From the NCBI GenBank assembly GCA_900552095.1, contig URYM01000095.1, positions 1 to 6,873 of the forward strand: 6,873 nucleotides of DNA, given 5' to 3'. A program made the position numbers and the translations under genes. Positions within the stretch are counted from its first letter, which is position 1. Each line of letters starts with the position of its first letter. The notes under the pieces were generated by a model that had not been told where the DNA came from, made no database searches, and saw only the letters and a program-made list of their open reading frames with translations. The stretch is from an uncultured Blautia sp. (GTDB lineage: Bacteria > Bacillota > Clostridia > Lachnospirales > Lachnospiraceae). Positions 1 to 5,662 of the stretch are shown piece by piece.

Positions 1-47
1 CTACACGCGTAAGATCGTCGGCAGCGTCAGATGTGTATAAGAGACAG
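1..47 (+). other. Nextera/Tn5 sequencing adapter (artefact)
   Basis: This is synthetic sequence. Bases 29-47 are the 19-base Tn5 mosaic end (AGATGTGTATAAGAGACAG). Bases 15-28 are the Nextera read-1 extension (TCGTCGGCAGCGTC). Bases 7-14 (GCGTAAGA) have the position and length of an i5 index, and CTACAC at 1-6 is the end of the P5 primer. The reverse complement occurs at the other end of the window. The biological sequence starts at 48. It is not a terminal inverted repeat of a mobile element. Confidence 0.98.
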
Positions 48-67
48 GTTAAAATTCGCCCTTTCAT
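48..67 (-). CDS. Start of an unidentified gene, truncated by the adapter
   Basis: An ATG at 67-65 on the minus strand is preceded by a textbook ribosome binding site, GGAGGT at 80-75, with a 7-base spacer. The frame stays open to the end of the biological sequence and encodes only M-K-G-R-I-L plus part of a seventh codon before the adapter begins at 47. The Shine-Dalgarno match and spacing make a real start likely, but six residues are too few to name a family. It lies downstream of the htpG terminator in the same orientation, so it is probably a separate transcription unit with its promoter between about 85 and 180. Confidence 0.6.
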
Positions 68-91
68 CGTAGTTACCTCCGGATAATTGTT

Positions 92-119
92 AATCATATT
101 TTACCCGAAAAGTATGATT
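92..119. promoter_or_regulatory. Inverted repeat, possible operator/promoter region of the truncated gene
   Basis: AATCATATTTT (92-102) pairs with AAAA-G-TATGATT (108-119) around a five-base loop, with one bulged G at 112. On the minus strand the left arm contains TATGAT (98-93), a good -10 hexamer 25 bases upstream of the ATG at 67. No convincing -35 box is present at the expected distance (around 116-121). The symmetry over a possible -10 could be a repressor site or just an AT-rich hairpin. The rest of 120-180 shows nothing I can assign. Confidence 0.3.
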
Positions 120-184
120 TTCCTTGTCCCCACAATTTCAGGCAGCTGCTGTCCTCAAGTTGAATGTACCTATTTTCCCACATA

Positions 185-234
185 AAAACTGCCCCGTTGG
201 AACTGCATTTCTGCTTTTCCAACGGGGCAGTTTT
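185..234 (-). terminator. Rho-independent terminator of htpG
   Basis: An 18-base perfect inverted repeat (185-202 with 217-234) surrounds a 14-base loop. The GC-rich core is GCCCCGTTGG and the arms end in AAAA/TTTT. Read on the minus strand, the stem is followed by a T-rich run (TTTTTATG). It begins 30 bases past the htpG stop codon (264-266). A second small hairpin (GGCAG 241-245 with CTGCC 253-257) lies between the stop and this stem. The symmetric A/T ends mean it could also work on the plus strand. Confidence 0.9.
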
Positions 235-263
235 CGTTCTGGCAGTTTTTAGCTGCCTTGTTT

Positions 264-2318
264 TTATTTTGTGAGCAGAAGCATCACCTGATTGCTGCGC
301 TCTACAAATCTTATCATCTCCTCCGGTGTCAGCTGACGCTGTCCCATCAGAGCCAGATCATAAAGCTGCTCGCAGATCACGCCTGTATGCTCTCCATCTG
401 CATGTTCAAAGAGGTACTGCACCAGAGGATGATTCAGATTGAGGACCAGAGTTTCATCTCCGCCCATCATTCCCATATCCATCATGCCGTACATTTTCAT
501 CATATCCTGCATCCGGCGGCTCTCCTCAGACAGAGTCATCACCGAAGAAATCGACTCATTTTTCAGTTTCTCTGCCTTCACTGTCAGCTTTTCCTTCTTC
601 AGGGTTTTCTGGAACAGCTCGCTTAAAGCCTTGTTTGCCTCCTCCAGATCTCCCGCATTTTCTTCCTTGAAGCTGTCGGTCAGATCCGCATCAATGCGCT
701 GGAACTTCACATCCTCTTCCTTCTGCTCCACATGAGAAATAAAGGCAGTGTCAATATTGTGCTTTAAGATCACCGCATCCTTGCCCTCTGCGCGGAACAT
801 ATTGATATACTGGCTCTGCTGAAGTTCATCGGTCACGTAATAGATCACGGTCGGATCTTTTTCCTTTTCTTCTGTATCCGTCTGGTCTTCCTTCTTTTCT
901 GTCTCTTCCTCCCTGACTTCTTCGGCCTCTTCCGGCTTGTTTGCCTCAATGCAGTCCTTGAGAGTCAGATACTTGCCATCCAGATTTTTAAAGAGGATAT
1001 AATCCATCATTTTATCGGAGAATTTTCCATCCTTCAGGCAGCCGAACTTGATAAAGGGACTGATATCATCCCAGTATTTCTCATAATCTTCTCTTGCCGT
1101 CTTGCACATGCCGGAGAGTTTGTCCGCTACTTTCTTGGAAATGTAATCAGAAATCTTCTTTACAAATCCGTCATTCTGCAGCGCGCTTCTGGATACATTC
1201 AGCGGCAGATCCGGACAGTCGATCACACCTTTCAGCAGCATAAGGAACTCCGGAATCACTTCCTTAATATTGTCTGCGATAAATACCTGATTATTATACA
1301 GCTTGATCGTTCCCTCAATAGAATCGTACTCCGTATTGATCTTGGGGAAATACAGGATTCCCTTCAGGTTAAAGGGATAGTCCATGTTCAGATGGATCCA
1401 GAATAAAGGCTCCTTGTAATCCATAAATACCTTGCGGTAAAAAGCTCTGTATTCCTCATCGGTACACTCGTTGGGATGTTTCATCCAAAGCGGATGAATG
1501 TCACTGATGGAAACGGGACGTTTGTTGATCTTCACACGGTCTCTGGCCGGGCTGATCTCCACAACTTCCTTTGTTCCGTCTTCCTTTTCTTTTTCTTCTG
1601 TTTTCGCATCCTCGTGGATCCGCTCCACGATCACATCGTCTTCTTTTAAATCTTCCTCATCGATGGTCTCATACTCCTGAGGAGCACCTTCTTTGGAGAG
1701 GAAAATCTCTACCGGCATAAAGGAACAGTATTTTTCCAGAACTTCACGAACACGGTATTCATTGGCAAACTCCAGACTGTTCTCATTTAAGAACAGTGTA
1801 ATCTCCGTTCCTACCTCTGTCTTGTCGCCGTTCTTCATATCATACTCTGTACCGCCATCACATTCCCAGTGAACAGGAACCGCATTTTCCCTGCAGGAAA
1901 GGGTATCGATATGAACCTCATCTGCTACCATGAATGCAGAATAGAATCCCAGGCCAAAATGTCCGATGATCTGATCCTCATTCGTCTTATCCTTATACTG
2001 CTCCAGAAACTTTGTCGCCCCGGAAAATGCGATCTGTGTGATATACTCTTCTACCTCATCGGCAGTCATACCGATACCGTTATCTGTGATCTTCAGCGTC
2101 TTCTTCTCCGGATCTGCAATCACCCGGATCTGAGCCTTATATCCCTCCGGCATCTGGTACTCACCCATCACTTCCAGCTTCTTCAGTTTGGTGATTGCAT
2201 CGCAGCCGTTGGATACCAGTTCTCTTAAGAAAATGTCATGATCCGAATACAGCCACTTCTTAATAATCGGAAAAATATTGTCGCTATTAATAGAAAGATT
2301 ACCATGCTTTTCTGCCAT
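264..2318 (-). CDS. htpG: Molecular chaperone HtpG (bacterial Hsp90)
   Basis: This is a cytosolic ATP-dependent Hsp90 dimer that assists late folding and stress recovery of client proteins. From the ATG at 2318 it has 684 residues. The N-terminal ATPase (GHKL) domain shows FLRELVSNGCDA at 30-41 (Glu33, Asn37), DNGIGM at 79-84 (Asp79), the glycine-rich GHFGLGFYSAFM at 119-130 and GTEITLFL at 170-177. The middle domain has NVSRSALQ at 374-381 with the family's conserved Arg377. The C-terminal dimerisation domain ends at LLLTK. It is about 60 residues longer than E. coli HtpG (624). The excess lies in an acidic linker (about 222-254) and a Glu/Lys-rich insert (about 461-489). A Met-rich patch (603-618) is also present. 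An upstream in-frame ATG at 2405 is rejected because it lies inside the CIRCE operator and has no ribosome binding site. The chosen start has AAAGGAG at 2337-2331, with an unusually long 12-base spacer. Confidence 0.97.
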   Translation of the reverse strand: MAEKHGNLSINSDNIFPIIKKWLYSDHDIFLRELVSNGCDAITKLKKLEVMGEYQMPEGYKAQIRVIADPEKKTLKITDNGIGMTADEVEEYITQIAFSGATKFLEQYKDKTNEDQIIGHFGLGFYSAFMVADEVHIDTLSCRENAVPVHWECDGGTEYDMKNGDKTEVGTEITLFLNENSLEFANEYRVREVLEKYCSFMPVEIFLSKEGAPQEYETIDEEDLKEDDVIVERIHEDAKTEEKEKEDGTKEVVEISPARDRVKINKRPVSISDIHPLWMKHPNECTDEEYRAFYRKVFMDYKEPLFWIHLNMDYPFNLKGILYFPKINTEYDSIEGTIKLYNNQVFIADNIKEVIPEFLMLLKGVIDCPDLPLNVSRSALQNDGFVKKISDYISKKVADKLSGMCKTAREDYEKYWDDISPFIKFGCLKDGKFSDKMMDYILFKNLDGKYLTLKDCIEANKPEEAEEVREEETEKKEDQTDTEEKEKDPTVIYYVTDELQQSQYINMFRAEGKDAVILKHNIDTAFISHVEQKEEDVKFQRIDADLTDSFKEENAGDLEEANKALSELFQKTLKKEKLTVKAEKLKNESISSVMTLSEESRRMQDMMKMYGMMDMGMMGGDETLVLNLNHPLVQYLFEHADGEHTGVICEQLYDLALMGQRQLTPEEMIRFVERSNQVMLLLTK

Positions 2319-2330
2319 GATAACATCACA

Positions 2331-2337
2331 CTCCTTT
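2331..2337 (-). promoter_or_regulatory. Ribosome binding site of htpG
   Basis: AAAGGAG on the minus strand sits 12 bases before the ATG at 2318, longer than the usual 5-9. No other ATG, GTG or TTG in the right frame lies closer, and the protein from 2318 (MAEKHGNLSINS) matches the normal HtpG N terminus. It therefore fixes the start despite its spacing. Confidence 0.65.
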
Positions 2338-2358
2338 GTCGTTTTCTCATTATCATAC

Positions 2359-2387
2359 AGTGTAATACCGGATTCCGGAAAAGTCAA
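2359..2387 (-). promoter_or_regulatory. Candidate proximal htpG promoter
   Basis: On the minus strand TTGACT (2387-2382) and TACACT (2364-2359) are separated by exactly 17 bases, a fair sigma-A-type promoter. Transcription would begin near 2352 and give a 5' leader of about 34 bases. CIRCE would then lie 7 bases upstream of the -35 box rather than over the start point. A second -10-like hexamer, TATGAT (2357-2352), is close by but has no matching -35. Confidence 0.5.
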
Positions 2388-2394
2388 GAAGTTT

Positions 2395-2421
2395 TTAGCA
2401 CTCATTTTCAGTGAGTGCTAA
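2395..2421. promoter_or_regulatory. CIRCE element (HrcA repressor operator)
   Basis: TTAGCACTC (2395-2403), nine bases, then GAGTGCTAA (2413-2421): every position of the published CIRCE consensus TTAGCACTC-N9-GAGTGCTAA is matched. HrcA binds this inverted repeat and blocks transcription until heat or misfolded protein titrates GroEL away from it. It lies 77 bases upstream of the htpG start codon and 4 bases beyond the aldehyde dehydrogenase stop codon. The only gene it can plausibly control here is htpG. Confidence 0.95.
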
Positions 2422-2424
2422 TAA

Positions 2425-2430
2425 ATTATA
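2425..2430 (-). promoter_or_regulatory. Candidate distal htpG promoter (-10 box beside CIRCE)
   Basis: A perfect TATAAT on the minus strand overlaps the stop codon of the aldehyde dehydrogenase gene and sits 3 bases upstream of CIRCE. A start point about 7 bases further on would fall inside CIRCE, the usual geometry for HrcA repression. The weakness is the -35 region: 16-18 bases upstream there is only an AGAGAA-like sequence. This is an inference from the -10 match and its position. Confidence 0.45.
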
Positions 2431-3793
2431 AAAACGACCGCAGCAGCTTCTCTTTTGTCCTGCTGTAGGGATAATACCGGATGGGAAGATCGATCCAGTT
2501 TGATTTTTTTACAATGCTTTTTGCATGGGAAAAAGTCTCATACGAATTTTTTCCGTGATAGCTTCCCATTCCGCTGCTGCCCACACCCCCGAATCCCATC
2601 CGGGAAGTTGCCAGATGGATAACCGTATCATTGATACAGCCTCCGCCAAAAGAAAGTTCCCTCAGTACTCTTTCTTCATTCTCCCGGCTGGTAGTAAAAA
2701 GATAGAGCGCCAGAGGCTTTTCCTTTTCTTTCAGCTTCCCGATCACTTCATCTATATCAGAAAAGGTCAGCACCGGAAGCACCGGCCCGAAAATCTCTTC
2801 CTGCATAACAGGTGCATCCCAGGGTACCCGATCCAGAATCGTAGGAGCAATCTGAAGCGTCTCCTGATCGCCGTAGCCCCCTTCCGCAATCTGCTGGCCG
2901 TCCATCAGGCGGCGCACCCGGTCAAAATGCTTTCTGCTGATCATCCGGGGATAATCCGGACTCTCCAGAGGGTTCTCCCCCAGCATCCGGTGGATCCATT
3001 TCTTCAGCAGTTCTATCAGACGGTCCTTCACTTCCTCCTGCACCAGGAGATAATCAGGCGCCACGCAGGTCTGCCCCGAATTTAAAAATTTACCGAAAGC
3101 AATCCTCCTGGCCGCCAGGTTTAAGTTGGCCGTCTTATCCACAATACAGGGGCTCTTTCCTCCCAGTTCCAGCGTCACCGGAGTCAGATTCTCTGCGGCT
3201 TTTTTCATCACCAGTTTTCCCACCTGCACACCGCCTGTAAAGAAAATGTAGTCAAATTTCTGTTCCAGAAGCAGGGTATTCTCCTCTCTTCCCCCTTCTA
3301 CCACAGACACAAAGCGGGAAGGAAAGACCTGCTGGATCAGCCGGTTCAGTGCGGCCGACACCGCGGGGGCATAAGCAGAAGGTTTCAAAATACAGCAGTT
3401 TCCCGCTGCGATCGCACCGATCAGAGGTTCCAGGGAGAGCATAACCGGATAATTCCAGGGCGCCATCACCAGAACTACCCCGTAGGGCTCCCTTCGCACA
3501 AAACTCTTTGCATGAAACTGAGCCAGCGGCGTCACAACTTTTTCATCCTGATCCCATCTGGACAGATTTTTCCGCACATACCGGATCTCTGACAGCGTAA
3601 GGCCAATTTCCGTCATATAGGACTCCATAGAAGATTTATTCAGATCCTCCTTCAGCGCCGCCTTCAGATCCTCCTCATTGTTCACAATGGCATCCTCCAG
3701 CCTTTTCAGCGCCTGCAGCCGGAATTTTAACTCTTTTGTCTTGTTTTCCCGAAAGAACGCCCGCTGGCGCTCCACCAGCTTTTCTATATCCAT
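2426..3793 (-). CDS. NAD(P)-dependent aldehyde dehydrogenase, class-3-like
   Basis: This cytosolic enzyme of 455 residues oxidises aldehydes to carboxylic acids with NAD(P)+. Diagnostic motifs are present: PWNYP at 112-116 with the oxyanion-hole Asn114, the cofactor-loop FTGG at 185-188, LELGG at 208-212 with general-base Glu209, GQTC at 240-243 with catalytic nucleophile Cys243, and EEIFGPV at 332-338 with Glu333. The missing long N terminus and the length of about 455 fit the ALDH3 group (Bacillus YwdH/AldX type), which favours medium-to-long-chain or aromatic aldehydes. The tail (WIDLPIRYYPYSRTKEKLL) is basic and amphipathic, with no membrane anchor. The true substrate cannot be read from sequence. 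It is the last gene of the four-gene operon. Its ATG follows the upstream stop codon by 2 bases, and its ribosome binding site (GAGGGG, 3804-3799) lies inside the upstream gene, which suggests translational coupling. Confidence 0.93.
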   Translation of the reverse strand: MDIEKLVERQRAFFRENKTKELKFRLQALKRLEDAIVNNEEDLKAALKEDLNKSSMESYMTEIGLTLSEIRYVRKNLSRWDQDEKVVTPLAQFHAKSFVRREPYGVVLVMAPWNYPVMLSLEPLIGAIAAGNCCILKPSAYAPAVSAALNRLIQQVFPSRFVSVVEGGREENTLLLEQKFDYIFFTGGVQVGKLVMKKAAENLTPVTLELGGKSPCIVDKTANLNLAARRIAFGKFLNSGQTCVAPDYLLVQEEVKDRLIELLKKWIHRMLGENPLESPDYPRMISRKHFDRVRRLMDGQQIAEGGYGDQETLQIAPTILDRVPWDAPVMQEEIFGPVLPVLTFSDIDEVIGKLKEKEKPLALYLFTTSRENEERVLRELSFGGGCINDTVIHLATSRMGFGGVGSSGMGSYHGKNSYETFSHAKSIVKKSNWIDLPIRYYPYSRTKEKLLRSFL

Positions 3794-3795
3794 AA

Positions 3796-4059
3796 TTACC
3801 CCTCTACAATCAGATAGGTACCGTCCGGGATGGCAAAAACTTCGCTCGCCTCCTGCAGTTCCTCATCACTCATACCATCCACATCCATGCCGCTCTCATC
3901 CAGATACTGACGCACTTCCTCAATTGAATCCACAGCCACAGCCATGCATTCCTCCAGAAAGGCCTCCGCCTCCGCCAGGTTTTCAGCTACCGGCTGGTCA
4001 AACAACTGTGCCTGTTTCTCCAGAAAAGTCTGTACACAAAGTTCACTATATTCGTTCAT
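3796..4059 (-). CDS. Small, highly acidic protein of unknown function
   Basis: I do not recognise a family. From the ATG at 4059 it has 87 residues, about 23 Asp/Glu and only two basic residues (Lys15, Arg50), so it is strongly acidic. The sequence looks mostly helical over 3-50 (amphipathic, with NLAEAEAFLEECM), then has an acidic segment (DVDGMSDEELQEASEVF) and ends in a short hydrophobic strand after PDG (TYLIVEG). Cysteines lie at 8 and 38. There is no signal peptide or membrane segment, so it should be cytosolic. The start was chosen for AAGGAGG at 4075-4069, nine bases upstream. An in-frame ATG at 4083 lies upstream of that site and is less likely. It overlaps the preceding hydrolase gene by 14 bases and its stop is 2 bases from the aldehyde dehydrogenase start, so it is firmly within the operon. 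A partner or regulatory role for a neighbouring enzyme is only a guess. Confidence 0.8.
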   Translation of the reverse strand: MNEYSELCVQTFLEKQAQLFDQPVAENLAEAEAFLEECMAVAVDSIEEVRQYLDESGMDVDGMSDEELQEASEVFAIPDGTYLIVEG

Positions 4060-4858
4060 TCCACTGTTCCTCCTTAAATTCATCCCGTGCCACCTGAGCC
4101 AGTACGTCCGCCACAGCTGACGTATGATAAGTACAGGTTTCTTTTACTTTTGTCCTGGCTGTATCCACTGCAAAACCATATTTTACTTTTTTCAGCATTT
4201 CCAGATCATTGTATTCATCCCCAAAGGCCATACATTCATCCGGCGCGATACCCAGACGCTTCAGAATCTGATCGAGCGCCGCCGCCTTATTTGTATGAAG
4301 AGGCATATTATCAAGCCAGGTAAATCCTGCTGTCGCCACAGTTACCCGCTCTGCGAACCGGCACTTCCAGTCTTCTACGATCTTCCCCACTCCATCCTTC
4401 CGGTAAACAGATACCTTCATATATTCTTCCGGCAGCTGATAGATATCTTCCAGAAAAACCACTTCATTCTTCAGGACATCCCTGATATACCGGTAATATT
4501 CCTGATTCTCAGGACTGATATAGGAAACCTGTTCCCCCGAGATCAGCACCTCCGCGCCGGACAGTTCCCGTGCTGCGCGGATGAGTTCATGGGCAAGCCC
4601 CTGCTCCATCAGCGCTTTGTGGATCTTCCGGTTCTCCCAAAAGGCCAGACAGCCATTTTCACAGACGTAACCGATCTCATCCTGCACCGGCCCGAATACC
4701 CGGCGCAGATTGGGATACTGGCGTCCGCTGGCTGCCACAAAAAAAATCCCTTTTTCTTTTAAACGCAGGATCAGCTCCGGAAGCGCCGTCGGCAGGGGGG
4801 TATCTTCTCCTCCCCGAAGCAGCGTTCCGTCCACATCACTTGCAATTAATTTAATCAT
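4046..4858 (-). CDS. Cof-type HAD-superfamily hydrolase (HAD-IIB phosphatase)
   Basis: This is a probable cytosolic Mg2+-dependent phosphatase acting on sugar phosphates, flavin/pyridoxal phosphates or similar small metabolites. At 270 residues it has the usual Cof family length. Motif I is DVDGTLL with nucleophile Asp8 and acid/base Asp10. Motif II is ASGR at 43-46 (Ser44). The large cap domain lies at roughly 80-185. Motif III is Lys191 in HTNKAAAL, and motif IV is GDEYND at 213-218. All catalytic residues are intact. The ATG at 4858 was chosen over one at 4870 because GGAGG (4868-4864) sits 5 bases before it, while the upstream ATG has no site and would itself overlap that sequence. The gene overlaps the preceding phosphatase by 8 bases and the following small gene by 14, so the three are translated from one message. 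Substrate specificity cannot be assigned, as Cof enzymes are promiscuous. Confidence 0.93.
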   Translation of the reverse strand: MIKLIASDVDGTLLRGGEDTPLPTALPELILRLKEKGIFFVAASGRQYPNLRRVFGPVQDEIGYVCENGCLAFWENRKIHKALMEQGLAHELIRAARELSGAEVLISGEQVSYISPENQEYYRYIRDVLKNEVVFLEDIYQLPEEYMKVSVYRKDGVGKIVEDWKCRFAERVTVATAGFTWLDNMPLHTNKAAALDQILKRLGIAPDECMAFGDEYNDLEMLKKVKYGFAVDTARTKVKETCTYHTSAVADVLAQVARDEFKEEQWNERI

Positions 4859-5513
4859 ACTTTCCTCCATATACAGTCAGAATTTCTTCCGGCTTTTCAA
4901 TAATGATACGGGCATGATTCTCCTCCAGTTCCTTCCGGTCACGAAATCCCCAGAGTACGCCCACCGTATACATTCCGGCTGCGTTTCCCGTCTGCATATC
5001 CGTATTGGTGTCCCCCAGGTAAACACATTCCTCCGGCAAAACTCCCAGCCGGTGCGCCACTTCCCAGGCGCCGTCCGGCGCCGGTTTTCTGGGAAGCCGT
5101 TCCTCCTGCCCCTGGATCACCTGAAAGAATCCTTTTCCATAAACAGCTTCCACCGCCTTTACCGCCGCACCATGCGGTTTGTTGGAAAAAACTGCCAGAG
5201 CTGCTCCCCTCCTTTTCAGTTCTGTCAGCGTCTCCTTCATTCCGTCGTATGCCTTTACTTTATAGAGCGGATCCTTTGCAAACAGTTCCCGGAACATGGC
5301 CTGCCCCTCTTCCAGACAGCCCAGATCCCCTCCCGCAGCCGTCATAGCCCTCTCTATCATAAGATCTGCCCCGTCTCCGGCAAAATACCGGTAATCTTCC
5401 ACCGGCTGGGCAGGAAGAGAAAAATGCTCCAGAACCTGATTTGCCGTGTGGGCAATGGACTCCACCGTATCCTCAATCGTGCCGTCCAGGTCAAAAATAC
5501 ATGCTTTATACAT
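4851..5513 (-). CDS. HAD hydrolase, phosphoglycolate-phosphatase-like (HAD-IA)
   Basis: This is a predicted 220-residue phosphatase of the Gph/PGP/beta-phosphoglucomutase-like HAD group. Motif I is FDLDGTIEDT with Asp8 and Asp10. A helical cap domain follows (about 16-85), then motif II SNKPH at 110-114 (Ser110), motif III Lys143 in PRKPAPDG and motif IV GDTNTD at 167-172. Phosphoglycolate is the classic substrate, but the family is broad and the motif I tail (TIED rather than the more frequent TLVDS/TLLDT) gives no firm clue. The ATG at 5513 is preferred because the protein then starts MYKACIFDLDG, as is normal. In-frame starts further upstream (5594, 5543) precede or touch the predicted promoter -10 box. 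The ribosome binding site is weak (AGAAAGG about 14 bases upstream; a GTG at 5525 is a possible alternative start). It is the first gene of the operon and overlaps the next by 8 bases. Confidence 0.9.
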   Translation of the reverse strand: MYKACIFDLDGTIEDTVESIAHTANQVLEHFSLPAQPVEDYRYFAGDGADLMIERAMTAAGGDLGCLEEGQAMFRELFAKDPLYKVKAYDGMKETLTELKRRGAALAVFSNKPHGAAVKAVEAVYGKGFFQVIQGQEERLPRKPAPDGAWEVAHRLGVLPEECVYLGDTNTDMQTGNAAGMYTVGVLWGFRDRKELEENHARIIIEKPEEILTVYGGKYD

Positions 5514-5543
5514 CAACTCTGTCACCCTTTCTTCTTTGCGCAT

Positions 5544-5572
5544 ATTATACCCTGACCTTCCTTTTCCCGCAA
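5544..5572 (-). promoter_or_regulatory. Promoter of the phosphatase/aldehyde dehydrogenase operon
   Basis: On the minus strand a perfect -10 box TATAAT (5549-5544) is preceded, after 17 bases, by TTGCGG (5572-5567), a partial -35 match (TTG). Transcription should start near 5537, giving a leader of about 24 bases before the ATG at 5513. It is the only promoter I can see for the four genes down to 2426. The 5514-5662 interval is a divergent promoter region shared with the plus-strand gene at 5663. Confidence 0.65.
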
Positions 5573-5624
5573 GTTCTTTCCCCTTATTTTTCATTTCCCC
5601 CTTTCTTTTTCCGGCAAAAAGTAT

Positions 5625-5630
5625 TACAAT
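5625..5630 (+). promoter_or_regulatory. Candidate -10 box for the small membrane protein gene
   Basis: TACAAT on the plus strand lies 33 bases before the ATG at 5663 and would start transcription near 5637. The -35 region (5602-5607, TTTCTT) is poor, lying in a T/C-rich tract. The gene needs a promoter here because its upstream neighbour reads the other way, so a weak or activator-dependent promoter is the simplest reading. Confidence 0.4.
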
Positions 5631-5662
5631 GGGGCTATCATCATCCGAAGGGAGATTTTTTC

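Noticed and set aside
124..135. TTGT-CCCC-ACAA inverted repeat, possible DnaA box or operator
   Set aside because: It differs from the DnaA box consensus TTATCCACA, has only 4-base arms, and no repeats of it are found nearby.
142..149. GCAGCTGC palindrome
   Set aside because: An 8-base palindrome is expected by chance in a window of this size and no second site supports it.
2319..2350. A counterpart of the GAAAAGG element linked to class III htpG induction in Bacillus
   Set aside because: Only GAAAACG-like sequence is present downstream of the proximal promoter; the match is imperfect and CIRCE gives a better explanation of control.
2319..2405. N-terminal extension of HtpG from an ATG at 2405
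   Set aside because: That ATG lies within CIRCE and upstream of the proximal promoter; it has no ribosome binding site, and the extra 29 residues do not belong to HtpG proteins.
4710..5555. Long plus-strand open frame (281 codons) opposite the two HAD hydrolases
   Set aside because: The minus strand here encodes two intact HAD enzymes with all motifs; the plus-strand frame gives no recognisable domain and is an antisense shadow.
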